Positions 9,531 through 18,135 of a stretch of DNA of 64,000 nucleotides are shown here, in pieces (within the stretch, counting starts at the first letter, position 1; each line of letters opens with the position of its first letter). The stretch is from Clostridium sp. GTDB lineage: Bacteria; Bacillota; Clostridia; Clostridiales; Clostridiaceae. The position numbers and the translations under genes were made by a program. The stretch is from assembly GCA_031292145.1 (NCBI GenBank), contig JARLHR010000019.1, forward strand, positions 1 through 64,000. The letters are read 5' to 3'. The notes beneath the pieces were generated by a model, which saw only the letters and a program-made list of their open reading frames with translations, had not been told where the DNA came from and ran no database searches.

Positions 9531-10250
9531 GATTATCACTTCTTTCCGAATATTTTACTTCTATAAAATGTATCCCTTGATAAAATAAATTGTAAAATAT
9601 AATGCGTTTTTATGTTATAAATCTTACAAAAACTTATTTTTTTGAATCTCAAAGATACATTATCTGTACATTCTATTGTTGATTTTATCATATCGTAGAA
9701 TATAAATAAACCAATTTTACAATATTTATATTCTATTTTCCCTTTAAAATCACAATTATGCCTATATCTATTATAATTACTAAATTCTACAAAATGCATT
9801 TAAACTCACAATCTACATTATCTAATGAGGATTTTTAATATACATGTACTCTATTGCAATTTAATATAGCTTTCCTCAAATAATAAACTATAATTCATAT
9901 TAATTTTGATTATGTACTGTTTATTGCAAACTTTTATGTAAAATGATATTATACATCTAATGTTAATTAATGGCTTTGAATGTGCCTTAACAGTTTTTTT
10001 CCCTTCATTGGCAATGTGATACTCATTAAGGGATGAATTGTTCATTGTACATTGCTAATTTTATTATATAATATACTTATAAATATAGTACCTAAATTAA
10101 TACTAATATATTTTGACTGTGTATTGCAAAGATAATTCTTCATTATTAAATGCAAGAAATTCTATAAGAATCTCAACTGTAATTATGCATTTCAGCATAT
10201 AAGGTTCCCCGTATTTGTGAACTCAAATTCTGATATAGAAGGTGATATGA
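9531..10250. other. Divergent intergenic region between two polysaccharide operons
   Basis: About 720 bp of very AT-rich sequence separate leftward rfbA from the rightward sugar transferase, so it should contain both promoters. I could not single out a convincing -35/-10 pair. Two short leftward frames (9536-9799 and 9851-10045) have no clear ribosome site and partly translate repeat sequence (a fragment of the TTCATTGTACATTG family at about 10029-10050), so I do not call them genes. Confidence 0.5.
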
Positions 10251-11654
10251 ATGATTAAAGAAAACCAAAATTTATTAAATAGAATCAATGCTGTTTCAGA
10301 TATCATAATTTTATTTATATCAATGACTTTAGCATATTTAATTCGTTTTTATATATTCTCTCCTAATACAGAGTATATAAAGCTAAGTACATATATTCAA
10401 TTTTCAGTCATCATTATTCCTATAAATCTAATTATATTTAACTTTTTTAACTTATACCATTCTTTTAGGACAACCTCTTTCATTAGAGAATGTAGCCAAA
10501 TAATTAAATCAAATACTATACTTACAGCTGTTCTATTATCTTTATTATTTACATTTAAATTAGAACATCTCTCAAGATGGGTTATTATAATTTTCTATTT
10601 TGTAAATATTTCATTAATTATGATTAAAAGGTTAATTTTAAGAAAAACTTTATCAAATATGAGAACAAAAGGATTAAACTTAAAGCATGTAATAATTGTT
10701 GGTGCCGGTGAAGTTGCAAATGAATATTTAGAAGTTCTTAGAAATAATAAGAATTTTGGATATAGTTACTCTGGATATGTAGCAGATAATTCAGATTTTG
10801 ATGGTGAAAAACTCGGAAATTATGATGAATTATATGATGTTTTGAATAAATTTAAACCTGATGAGGTTGTTTGTGCTCTTGATATATCTGATGCAAAATA
10901 TTTAGAAAAGATAGTTGGTGATTGTGAAAAAAGTGGAACAAAAATTTCTATAATTCCATTTTGTTATAAGTACATCCCAAGCCAGCCGTACATTGATCAG
11001 ATTGGCAATATTCCTCTTATAAATATTAGAAGAATACCTTTAGATAACTTAGGAAATGCTTTTATAAAAAGAGCTATGGATATATTAGGCTCTCTTGTTT
11101 TAATAATATGTACAAGTTCTATTATGCTTTTTACTGCTCTAATTATTAAACTCACTTCAAAAGGTTCTGTTATTTTTAAACAAAAACGTGTTGGCTTAAA
11201 TAAAAATTTATTTACTATGTATAAATTCAGATCCATGAAGGTGAATGCTTCTGAGGAAACTGGCTGGAGTACGAATAATGATTCTAGAAAAACTAAATTC
11301 GGTTCTTTTATTCGTAAATTTTCTATAGATGAATTACCACAATTCTTTAATGTACTAAAAGGTGATATGAGCTTAGTTGGACCTAGACCCGAACTTCCTC
11401 ATTTTGTTGAAAGTTTTAAAGATGAAATCCCTCTTTATATGGTAAAACATCAAGTAAAACCCGGAATAACTGGACTAGCTCAAGTTAATGGTTATAGAGG
11501 GGATACCTCAATCAAAAAAAGAATTGAATTTGATGTATATTATATCGAAAATTGGAATGTAATAATGGATATAAGCATATTATTTAAAACTGTTTTTAAA
11601 GGATTGAAAAACAGTGAAACTCTTGTAGGTAATAATACAATGGATGTAAAATAA
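10251..11654 (+). CDS. Polyprenyl-phosphate sugar-1-phosphate transferase (initiating transferase, WbaP/CpsE type)
   Basis: This enzyme starts glycan synthesis by moving a sugar phosphate onto undecaprenyl phosphate at the membrane. The 467-residue protein has four N-terminal membrane segments, a Rossmann-like middle part (HVIIVGAGEVANEYL, about 145-160), a fifth hydrophobic segment near 280-300 and the catalytic bacterial sugar transferase domain: KQKRVGLNKNLFTMYKFRSM, SIDELPQFFNVLKGDMSLVG followed by PRPE, and KPGITGLAQVNGYRG. The ATG has GAAGGTG upstream. The donor sugar cannot be predicted; it is the first gene of the rightward group. Confidence 0.92.
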   Translation: MIKENQNLLNRINAVSDIIILFISMTLAYLIRFYIFSPNTEYIKLSTYIQFSVIIIPINLIIFNFFNLYHSFRTTSFIRECSQIIKSNTILTAVLLSLLFTFKLEHLSRWVIIIFYFVNISLIMIKRLILRKTLSNMRTKGLNLKHVIIVGAGEVANEYLEVLRNNKNFGYSYSGYVADNSDFDGEKLGNYDELYDVLNKFKPDEVVCALDISDAKYLEKIVGDCEKSGTKISIIPFCYKYIPSQPYIDQIGNIPLINIRRIPLDNLGNAFIKRAMDILGSLVLIICTSSIMLFTALIIKLTSKGSVIFKQKRVGLNKNLFTMYKFRSMKVNASEETGWSTNNDSRKTKFGSFIRKFSIDELPQFFNVLKGDMSLVGPRPELPHFVESFKDEIPLYMVKHQVKPGITGLAQVNGYRGDTSIKKRIEFDVYYIENWNVIMDISILFKTVFKGLKNSETLVGNNTMDVK

Positions 11655-11694
11655 ACTGAATTGTTTCATTCTTTTAAAATTTACAATTTAGGTT

Positions 11695-11783
11695 GAAAGC
11701 CACCAGCTTTCTTTTAATTAGCCCATGGCTTTTCATGCTTAATTGTGCATTGTCAATTGTAAATTGTCAATTATTACAAATTA
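11695..11783. repeat. Short palindrome mosaic with TTGTCAATTGTAAATT-type repeat
   Basis: The gap contains GAAAGCCACCAGCTTTC (a short stem-loop) and the phrase GCATTGTCAATTGTAAATT. Relatives of both recur in other gaps of the window (for example 17296-17385, 22568-22815 and 25683-25805). Confidence 0.6.
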
Positions 11784-11803
11784 CAGTATCGAGGAGGAAA
11801 AAC

Positions 11804-12676
11804 GTGAAACTATCTATTATTATTGTTAACTACAATACTTATGCTCTTACAAAACAAACCATAGATTCTATTATTGAAAAGAAACATGCTTTTCAATATG
11901 AAATTTTATTAGTTGATAATGCCTCTAGTGATGGTAGTATTGAAAGATTACAACTGGAATATAATACTGCTATCTCCGAAGGAATTTTGCAAGTACTTAT
12001 AAATAAAGCGAATCTAGGTTTTGCAAAAGCTAATAATATAGGCATTCGAATTGCAAAGGGCGATTACATCTTACTATTAAACTCTGATACTGTAGTCAAC
12101 GAAAACTGTTTGGAAGACTGTTTAACTCAAATAAAAAATGATAAAAACATTGGTGCATTAGGCTGCAAAGTAGTTTTATCAGATGGAGCTCTTGATCATG
12201 CCTGCAAGAGAGGCTTCCCAACCCCTAAAGCCTCTCTTTATTATTTATTAAAGCTATATAAAAAAGATTCATTAAAATACGGACAATATAATGCACTTCA
12301 TCTACCTGAATATCAGACAGGTGAAGTTGATTGCCTTACAGGAGCATTTATGCTTATGCCTAAAAGTGTACTTAGCAACGTTGGATTACTTGACGAAGAT
12401 TTCTTTATGTATGGTGAAGATATAGATTTATGCTATCGTATCAAGGAAGCTGGGTATAAAATACTTTATTATCCCAAAGCACAGATTACTCACTATAAAG
12501 GTGGTAGTTCTAAAAAGAAAAGAACTAAAGTTATTTATGATTTTCATGAGGCAATGTGGCTGTTTTATACGAAACATTACTATAAAAAATATAATTTCCT
12601 TGTAACATTACTTGTATATATTGGTATTTGGGTAAAATACTTATTGGAACTTCTAAAAAATATGCTGCTAAAATAA
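11804..12676 (+). CDS. Family 2 glycosyltransferase, rhamnosyltransferase-like
   Basis: GT-A glycosyltransferase of 290 residues: KLSIIIVNYNT at the N-terminus, LLVDNASSDGS, LLLNSDTVV as the metal site, LTGAFMLMPKSVL and DEDFFMYGEDIDLCYRIKEAG, followed by a C-terminal hydrophobic anchor. This motif order is typical of rhamnosyltransferases that extend cell-surface polymers. The frame extends upstream to 11693, but those 37 codons translate an intergenic repeat; the GTG at 11804 is preceded by GAGGAGG at ideal distance and starts exactly at the family motif. Confidence 0.88.
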   Translation: MKLSIIIVNYNTYALTKQTIDSIIEKKHAFQYEILLVDNASSDGSIERLQLEYNTAISEGILQVLINKANLGFAKANNIGIRIAKGDYILLLNSDTVVNENCLEDCLTQIKNDKNIGALGCKVVLSDGALDHACKRGFPTPKASLYYLLKLYKKDSLKYGQYNALHLPEYQTGEVDCLTGAFMLMPKSVLSNVGLLDEDFFMYGEDIDLCYRIKEAGYKILYYPKAQITHYKGGSSKKKRTKVIYDFHEAMWLFYTKHYYKKYNFLVTLLVYIGIWVKYLLELLKNMLLK

Positions 12677-12761
12677 TATATATTAATTTAATGGAAGACA
12701 CAGGTGAAAATTAATAAGACAAATACAAAAAACTTAAATGAAATAAATATATTTTAACGCT

Positions 12762-12805
12762 TAAGGCACATAAAAATACTCCATGTGCCTTATTCTCTAT
12801 TTTCT
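12762..12805 (+). terminator. Probable terminator after the glycosyltransferase
   Basis: Ten-base arms TAAGGCACAT and ATGTGCCTTA (12762-12771, 12783-12792) are followed by a T-rich run. The stem sequence also matches the GGCACAT ends of the intergenic repeat family described elsewhere. Confidence 0.6.
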
Positions 12806-12844
12806 TTAATATATCAAAAGCACCTTGTGTTAATTTAATTACAA

Positions 12845-12873
12845 TTGAAATAGCTTATGTTGAATGCTATAAT
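12845..12873 (+). promoter_or_regulatory. Sigma-A-type promoter for the first O-antigen-ligase-like gene
   Basis: TTGAAA and TATAAT separated by exactly 17 bp, ending 53 bp before the TTG start. A matching pair stands in the same place before the paralogue (15301-15329). Confidence 0.75.
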
Positions 12874-12926
12874 AACATATATTTGCAGAGATAAATTATA
12901 AAAATATATATTAGGATGTGTGAAAA

Positions 12927-14771
12927 TTGGAAAATATAAAAACTTTTTTTAAAAAACACGATATTAATTTCTTCTACCCTATTGCTTTTATACTAACAAT
13001 AGTTCCATTAATCGTTCGTATGACTCCTCTTACACCTGATCAAGATACGCTTAATACATTTGGGCAAGCCGCAAGCTCTGACTTATTTTCTCAGAACAAA
13101 GCATTATTATTACTGATTTTTTCTATTATTTTAGTTTGTATTAGTGTAATATTCTTCAAGAAAATATTCTCCAAAAAAGATAAGGTAGTTAATTGCATTT
13201 TAATTGCAGGTGCTGTATTTTTTATCTTCACCTTACTTTCTTCAATATTTTCAAGTTACAAATATACAGCATTTCACGGCATATATGACAGAGCTGAAGG
13301 TTTTATTACTATCACTTGTTATTTAATTCTCTTTATTTATTGTCTTTATACTTTTAAGAGTACAAGGGATTACAAATATGTTACTACTCCAATTTTAATT
13401 TTAGTTTGTATTAATGCATTTTTAGGTCTTTTCCAATATGTTGGGCAAGATTTAATTCAGACTAATTTAGGCAAATTCATTGTTTTGCCTAGTAAGTATT
13501 ATAATCCTAATGTTAAAATGAATTTACTTTATGCTGCCGGAAAGTTATATGGTACCTTATATCACTATGACTACGTTGGTAGCTTTGTTGCTATTGTTTT
13601 ACCTATATTATTTTGTTTAACAATGTTTGAGTATGAAGATATCTTACATAAAATTACTTTAGGCTTTGGCTTCCTACTTTCTGTATGGTTATTATTTGGA
13701 AGTACTTCCCGTGCAGGTATTATTGGTGTTGTAGCTGCAGTTATCTTTGCCATAATAATATTTTGGCATTTTGTTAAACAAAAATGGAAAACTCTATTAA
13801 TAATATTTGCTACCCTATTAGTTATAGCTATTGGCCTTAATTTTGCAACTAAAGGAAAAATTTTTGAAAGAGTTCCTGGTTTAATTAGTGATACTCTTAC
13901 TATTTTTAAGAATACTAGTGATGTTGACTATAGAGATTCTTCTTTTCTTAAAGATGTGAAACTTACAGATAAGGATGCTGAAATTGTATTGCAAAATGAT
14001 ACTTTAAAAATCTCTTATGAAAATAATAATTTTGTATTCAGAAATTCTAAAGATGAGATTGTAAATTATACAAAAAACGGTAATGTCTTTACTACTGCTA
14101 ATGAAAGCTTCAAAAATATTTCCTTTAATATTGGTAAGTTTGTTTCAACTTCAACCAAAAATGATGGACTTGTGTTAATGATTAACAATCAAGCAGCGTT
14201 TACGTTTCAGGTAAAAACTGACAACAGCATTCATTTAATTAACCTTAATAATAAAAGTGACATAAATATAACATATCATGATACTGTTGGGTTTTTGAAA
14301 GGAAAAGAAAAGCTTGGTTCTGCGAGAGGATATATATGGGGAAGAGCAATTCCTATGCTTAAAGATAACCTTATTCTAGGTTCAGGCCCTGATACCTTTG
14401 CTTTTAGATTTCCTCAAAATGATTTAATCGGAAAATTTTATGCATTTGATACGACTAATATGGTTGTAGATAAACCTCATGATTTATTTTTACAAATAGG
14501 ATTAAATGAAGGTGTTATAGCACTATTAGCCTTCTTAACTATAATGGTTATTTATATTGTTGATAGTCTTAAATTATATGCTTTCAAAAAGGATTATAAT
14601 AAAAATCAAGTATTAGGTGCCTCAACTTGTTTGGGTGTTATAGGATATTTATTTGCAGGATTCTTTAATGATTCGGTTGTTAGTGTTGCTCCTGTATTTT
14701 GGATAGTCTTAGGAGTTGGCGTAGCAATTAACTATATGAATAGAACTGAACTTAACACAAAACGTAAATAA
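12927..14771 (+). CDS. O-antigen-ligase-like membrane protein, paralogue 1
   Basis: The 614-residue integral membrane protein has ten or more hydrophobic segments and resembles the WaaL/Wzy_C superfamily, which transfers or polymerises undecaprenyl-linked glycans outside the membrane. The conserved core appears as YHYDYVGSFVAIVLPILF, FGSTSRAGIIG, RGYIWGRAIPMLKDN, LGSGPDTFAFRFPQND and the loop DKPHDLFLQIGLNEG. Between about residues 320 and 450 an extra soluble region interrupts the membrane part. The start is TTG (MENIKTFF) with AGGATGTG upstream, identical in context to the paralogue at 15448, to which it is similar end to end. Whether it ligates or polymerises is undetermined. Confidence 0.85.
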   Translation: MENIKTFFKKHDINFFYPIAFILTIVPLIVRMTPLTPDQDTLNTFGQAASSDLFSQNKALLLLIFSIILVCISVIFFKKIFSKKDKVVNCILIAGAVFFIFTLLSSIFSSYKYTAFHGIYDRAEGFITITCYLILFIYCLYTFKSTRDYKYVTTPILILVCINAFLGLFQYVGQDLIQTNLGKFIVLPSKYYNPNVKMNLLYAAGKLYGTLYHYDYVGSFVAIVLPILFCLTMFEYEDILHKITLGFGFLLSVWLLFGSTSRAGIIGVVAAVIFAIIIFWHFVKQKWKTLLIIFATLLVIAIGLNFATKGKIFERVPGLISDTLTIFKNTSDVDYRDSSFLKDVKLTDKDAEIVLQNDTLKISYENNNFVFRNSKDEIVNYTKNGNVFTTANESFKNISFNIGKFVSTSTKNDGLVLMINNQAAFTFQVKTDNSIHLINLNNKSDINITYHDTVGFLKGKEKLGSARGYIWGRAIPMLKDNLILGSGPDTFAFRFPQNDLIGKFYAFDTTNMVVDKPHDLFLQIGLNEGVIALLAFLTIMVIYIVDSLKLYAFKKDYNKNQVLGASTCLGVIGYLFAGFFNDSVVSVAPVFWIVLGVGVAINYMNRTELNTKRK

Positions 14772-14779
14772 CACTTCAA

Positions 14780-14808
14780 TTGTTTAATGCAATTAGTTAT
14801 AGTATAAT
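14780..14808 (+). promoter_or_regulatory. Sigma-A-type promoter for the small coiled-coil gene
   Basis: TTGTTT, 17 bp, TATAAT, placed 38 bp before the ATA start at 14846. It shows the downstream gene has its own transcription signal. Confidence 0.7.
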
Positions 14809-14845
14809 TAATTTACTTACTAAACTAATATGTGAGGTGAAATAA

Positions 14846-15139
14846 ATAGATATAGAACTATTAGAAATTTTAAAGAGAATTGAAAGTAAAATTGATGACG
14901 GGCTAAATAGGCTTGAAACCAAAATTGATGAGCATACTCAAATTCTAACAGAGCATACACAAATTTTAAGAACATTAGAACATTCTGCTGAAGTAAATAA
15001 AGCAGAACATGATAAAATGTCCAATGATATAGCTAAAATCCAAGGGGATGTGGCAGGAATTAAAAAGGATTTATCTCAGGTTGAGCTTGTCACAGCAAAT
15101 AATTGGGCTGATATAGCAAAATTAAAAGCAGTTAAATAA
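14846..15139 (+). CDS. Small coiled-coil protein with apparent ATA start codon
   Basis: An open frame of 97 codons runs from ATA (14846) to TAA (15139). GAGGTG lies six bases before the ATA, and an in-frame TAA immediately precedes the ATA, so no ATG, GTG or TTG can extend it upstream. The first downstream candidate (ATG in MSNDIAKIQ) would remove over half the protein. The product is a hydrophilic helical protein (IDIELLEILKRIESKIDD, then repeated LETKIDEHTQIL, then AEHDKMSNDIAKIQGDVAG). I do not know its function. The promoter before it, its own terminator and a clean reading frame argue it is or was recently functional. The ATA is probably a mutated ATG used weakly, or a recent loss of start. 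Confidence 0.65.
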   Translation: MDIELLEILKRIESKIDDGLNRLETKIDEHTQILTEHTQILRTLEHSAEVNKAEHDKMSNDIAKIQGDVAGIKKDLSQVELVTANNWADIAKLKAVK

Positions 15140-15149
15140 TATAAATTAG

Positions 15150-15194
15150 GCTAGATTAGTATAAAATTTTCTCTATACTAATCTAGCTTTTTTT
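15150..15194 (+). terminator. Rho-independent terminator of the small coiled-coil gene
   Basis: Perfect 14-base arms GCTAGATTAGTATA (15150-15163) and TATACTAATCTAGC (15174-15187), followed by seven T. It lies 11 bp after the stop codon. Confidence 0.92.
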
Positions 15195-15199
15195 AGTTT

Positions 15200-15414
15200 A
15201 GGACAATCAAAAAAATGACAAACTAAATTTATGCTGTATATTTTGCCCATACCTGTCCATTATTTTTTGATTGTGACTATATTTCTATTTCATTAGTTAA
15301 TTGCAACGCCTTATCTGCAGTGTTATAATATTACATATTTGTAGATATAGCTTAGGCATATTCAAAAAAAATAATAAATCAGAATGCTAGTCTATTATTT
15401 TCTTTCATGTGACT
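15200..15414. repeat. Copies of the GGCACAATC-type inverted-end repeat
   Basis: Two degenerate copies: 15200-15278 (GGACAATCAAAAAAATGAC at one end, CATTATTTTTTGATTGTGAC at the other) and 15352-15414 (TTAGGCATATTCAAAAAAAA to CTATTATTTTCTTTCATGTG). The promoter at 15301-15329 lies between them. Confidence 0.65.
15301..15329 (+). promoter_or_regulatory. Sigma-A-type promoter for the second O-antigen-ligase-like gene
   Basis: TTGCAA, 17 bp, TATAAT. Same arrangement as 12845-12873 before the paralogue; here it is 119 bp before the TTG start because a repeat copy is inserted between. Confidence 0.72.
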
Positions 15415-15447
15415 TACAAAAATAAATTTATATAGGATGTGTGAAGA

Positions 15448-17295
15448 TTGGAAAACATAAAAAATTATTTTAAAGAAAAACCAACATCTTTCCCATTAAA
15501 GCTTTTAATAGGAAAACCTATTTTTTTTATTCCCATTTCAATTATTCTTACAATAGTGCCTTTAATTGTTCATGTTATGGGCATAGTATTAGATGACGAT
15601 ACTACAGCGCTTTATGGTAGTTCTTTGCAGACTGACCTTTTTTCCCAATGGAAAGCTATTTTTTTGTTATGCTTTTCAATTTTATTGCTTATAATCAGTA
15701 TTATATTTTTTAAGAAAATATTTCAAAAAAAAGATAAAATTATTAATTTTATTTTAGTCGCAGTTATCATATTTTGGATATTAACTTTATTTTCTGCAGT
15801 ATTTTCACAGCATAAATCTTATGCTTTTTGGGGAGCATTCGATAGGGCCGAAGGATTTATTACAATTACTTGCTACATGCTTTTACTTATATATTCAATT
15901 TATACTTTTAAGAATACTAATAATTATAAATACATAGTTACCCCTATTCTTATTTTAGTATTTATCCTTTCATTTTTAGGTGTATTTCAATATACAGGGC
16001 ACGACTTGCTTAATAGCAAAATAGGCGCATTCATTGCTACTGGAGACTTTAACGATCAGGTCGCATTATCATATCAAAAAGGAAAATTATATGGAACTTT
16101 ATATCATTATGATTATGTTGGAAGTTTTGTTGGTATAGTGTTGCCTTTGTTGGTTACTCTAACAGTATTTGAAAAAAAACTTGGTTACAAAATAATTTTA
16201 GGTATAGGCTCTTTACTTTCATTGTGGTTACTTTTTGGAAGCACATCCAGAGCCGGACTTGTAGGCGTTGCTTTTTCGTTTATTTTTGCTATTATTTTGT
16301 TTGGAAAATCCTTATTAAAAAGATGGAAGCCTATATCAATTGGATTGATTTCTATATTAATATTAATTGTTGGGCTTAATTTTGCAACTAAAGGAGTTAT
16401 TTTTGAGAGAGTTCCTTCTTTATTATCAGATGCTCTTAGTATATTTAAAGATACAAGTAATTTGGATTATTCAAATTCGGCTCCAGTTAAAGATATAAAA
16501 TATGTAGATGGGCATTCTGAAGTTGTTCTTTTAAATGAAACAATAAAAATATGTTATGAAAATAATGCATACATATTTAAAAATTCTAAGGATGAAATTA
16601 TAAATTATTCTGAGAATAACAGAGTCTTTACAACTAATGATCCGAGTTTTAAAAATATTTCATTTAATTATACTAAAACATCAGGTAGAAAAGCAGGTTT
16701 TATTTATTTAGCCCTTGATGGTAAAAATATTTTTGGCTTTTCATTAGGTCATGATAATACTATTCATCTAATAAATCCTGATACTAATCAAGATATTGAT
16801 GTAGCGCATCCTGAAATCACTAAGTTTTTAATTGGTAAAGAAAAGCTTGGATCTTCAAGAGGATATATTTGGTCACGTTCAATTCCTTTAATAAAAAATA
16901 ATCTTATAATAGGCAGTGGACCTGATACTTTTATTTTTCAATTTCCTCAAAATGATTATATAGGTAAATATTATGCTTATGATACTCCTAATATGCTTGT
17001 AGATAAACCTCATGATCTTTATTTACAGATTGCACTAGATTATGGCTTAATTGCATTAATATCATTTTTATGTATAATGTTTATTTATATTTTTGATAGT
17101 ATAAGATTATATGCTTTTAAAAATAATTATAATCATTCTCAAATTTTAGGTATAGCTAATGCTTTAGGAATTATAGGATACTTATTTGCTGGATTTTTTA
17201 ATGATTCAATAATAAGTGTTGCACCTGTATTCTGGATAGTTTTAGGAGTTGGTATTGCAATTAACTTTATTAATAGAAAAGCAATTGACAATTAA
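15448..17295 (+). CDS. O-antigen-ligase-like membrane protein, paralogue 2
   Basis: This 615-residue multi-spanning protein is similar to the one at 12927 over its whole length, sharing FDRAEGFITITCY, KLYGTLYHYDYVGSFV, FGSTSRAGLVG, GKEKLGSSRGYIWSR, GSGPDTFIFQFPQND and LVDKPHDLYLQIALDYG. The soluble insert (about 320-455) diverges most. It also starts at TTG with the same AGGATGTGTGAA leader. The pair is a tandem duplication that has been kept, so the copies may handle different glycans or acceptors. Catalytic role is by analogy with WaaL/Wzy proteins. Confidence 0.85.
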   Translation: MENIKNYFKEKPTSFPLKLLIGKPIFFIPISIILTIVPLIVHVMGIVLDDDTTALYGSSLQTDLFSQWKAIFLLCFSILLLIISIIFFKKIFQKKDKIINFILVAVIIFWILTLFSAVFSQHKSYAFWGAFDRAEGFITITCYMLLLIYSIYTFKNTNNYKYIVTPILILVFILSFLGVFQYTGHDLLNSKIGAFIATGDFNDQVALSYQKGKLYGTLYHYDYVGSFVGIVLPLLVTLTVFEKKLGYKIILGIGSLLSLWLLFGSTSRAGLVGVAFSFIFAIILFGKSLLKRWKPISIGLISILILIVGLNFATKGVIFERVPSLLSDALSIFKDTSNLDYSNSAPVKDIKYVDGHSEVVLLNETIKICYENNAYIFKNSKDEIINYSENNRVFTTNDPSFKNISFNYTKTSGRKAGFIYLALDGKNIFGFSLGHDNTIHLINPDTNQDIDVAHPEITKFLIGKEKLGSSRGYIWSRSIPLIKNNLIIGSGPDTFIFQFPQNDYIGKYYAYDTPNMLVDKPHDLYLQIALDYGLIALISFLCIMFIYIFDSIRLYAFKNNYNHSQILGIANALGIIGYLFAGFFNDSIISVAPVFWIVLGVGIAINFINRKAIDN

Positions 17296-17385
17296 TGATG
17301 AAATTACTTCGTAATTTCTTAATTATGCTTGTTAGAAAAGCCTACAGCTTTTCTAACTTCATTCTGAATTATAAATATATATATA
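17296..17385. repeat. Short palindrome mosaic
   Basis: Contains GAAATTACTTCGTAATTTC and GTTAGAAAAGCC paired with GGCTTTTCTAAC-type sequence around CTACA. The first recurs at 22623-22641 and in altered form near 25736. Confidence 0.65.
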
Positions 17386-17398
17386 AGGAGCTGAGATT

Positions 17399-17647
17399 AT
17401 GCCTAATATTAAACCTGTTTCAGATTTACGAAATTATAACGAAGTTCTTAAAAATTGTGTAAATGGAGAGCCAATTTTTTTAACTAAAAATGGTCATGGA
17501 AGATATGTTATTTTAGATATAGAGGACTACGAAAAACAACAAGCAACAATTAAATTGTTGTCTAAGTTAAATGAAGCAGAAGAAGCGATTAATACAGGTT
17601 CTGAATGGTTAACATTAGATGATATTAAAAATAACTTGGTGGTATAG
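17399..17647 (+). CDS. Phd/YefM-type antitoxin
   Basis: The 82-residue protein begins MPNIKPVSDLRNYNEVLK and contains EPIFLTKNGHGRYVILDIED, the N-terminal DNA-binding fold of the Phd/YefM antitoxin family, and ends in a flexible C-terminal segment that normally wraps the toxin. AAGGAG precedes the ATG. The partner toxin downstream has lost its middle, so this gene is now probably an orphan that may still repress its own promoter. Confidence 0.88.
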   Translation: MPNIKPVSDLRNYNEVLKNCVNGEPIFLTKNGHGRYVILDIEDYEKQQATIKLLSKLNEAEEAINTGSEWLTLDDIKNNLVV

Positions 17648-17650
17648 ATT

Positions 17651-17803
17651 TTGACATATAAGTTAAGAATTAACCCTATAGTGCAAGAAGATCTTAAAAG
17701 TATTAAAGAGTATATAGAAAAAGATAATACAATTTCAATACAGCGTGTTTTACATGGTTCGAGAGATTATATCTCACTATTTAATGAATATTTACCAAAT
17801 TAG
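17651..17803 (+). pseudogene. RelE/ParE-family toxin with internal in-frame deletion
   Basis: A 50-codon frame starts at TTG three bases after the antitoxin stop. It reads MTYKLRINPIVQEDLKSIKE followed by YIEKDN, the normal start of a ParE-like toxin, then jumps to RVLHGSRDYISLFNE, the normal end. Family members are about 95-100 residues, so roughly 45-50 central residues, including most of the beta-sheet core, are missing without breaking the frame. The product is unlikely to fold as a toxin. It retains gene order, overlap and a terminator. Confidence 0.8.
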
Positions 17804-17834
17804 CAGGTAGTTGGACATTTGACTACCTGCTTTA
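17802..17834 (+). terminator. Terminator of the antitoxin/toxin-remnant pair
   Basis: Arms AGCAGGTAGT and ACTACCTGCT (17802-17811, 17822-17831) followed by TTTAT; the first arm overlaps the toxin-remnant stop. Confidence 0.75.
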
Positions 17835-17856
17835 TATAGATATCTCAAACAAGAAA

Positions 17857-18113
17857 TAGACTTATAGTTAAAACGCTAACCAAACTTTAGTAAATTGCTA
17901 CAGTAGAAATAAGTAACATATTGTGTGAAGTGTTTCATTGAAATTTTGATGGTAATGATTCTTGACTAGAAGTTGTTCCAAACTGCTTGTTCAACATCTG
18001 TCGTTGAGGCAAGCAGTTTGGGTACAACTTCTAGTCGTAGAATCATCCATCAAAATTTCTAGAAACCGGAACACAATATGTTACTTATTTCGGTTAGCTA
18101 TTGCATAAGTCTA
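17857..18113 (+). repeat. Long-hairpin element, copy A
   Basis: A 257-bp near-complete palindrome with ends TAGACTTAT and ATAAGTCTA. Outer stem GAAATAAGTAACATATTGTG pairs perfectly with its complement; middle stems are GAAATTTTGATGG/CCATCAAAATTTC and ACTAGAAGTTGT/ACAACTTCTAGT; the inner stem CCAAACTGCTTG (17978-17989) pairs with CAAGCAGTTTGG (18010-18021). It ends 22 bp from the stop of the leftward wall protein at 18136. No open frame of interest. Confidence 0.92.
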
Positions 18114-18135
18114 GATTATAGTTTTGATATCTACA

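Noticed and set aside
9536..10045. Two leftward short frames of 87 and 64 codons
   Set aside because: No clear ribosome site, no domain, partly translated repeat sequence; the first also overlaps the likely start region of rfbA.
11693..11803. N-terminal extension of the glycosyltransferase
   Set aside because: It translates an intergenic repeat and lacks a ribosome site; GTG at 11804 has GAGGAGG.
17857..18113. Integron attC-like or retron interpretation of the long hairpins
   Set aside because: The GTTGTTCC apex recalls attC core bases, but length, end sequences and lack of integrase or reverse transcriptase do not fit.
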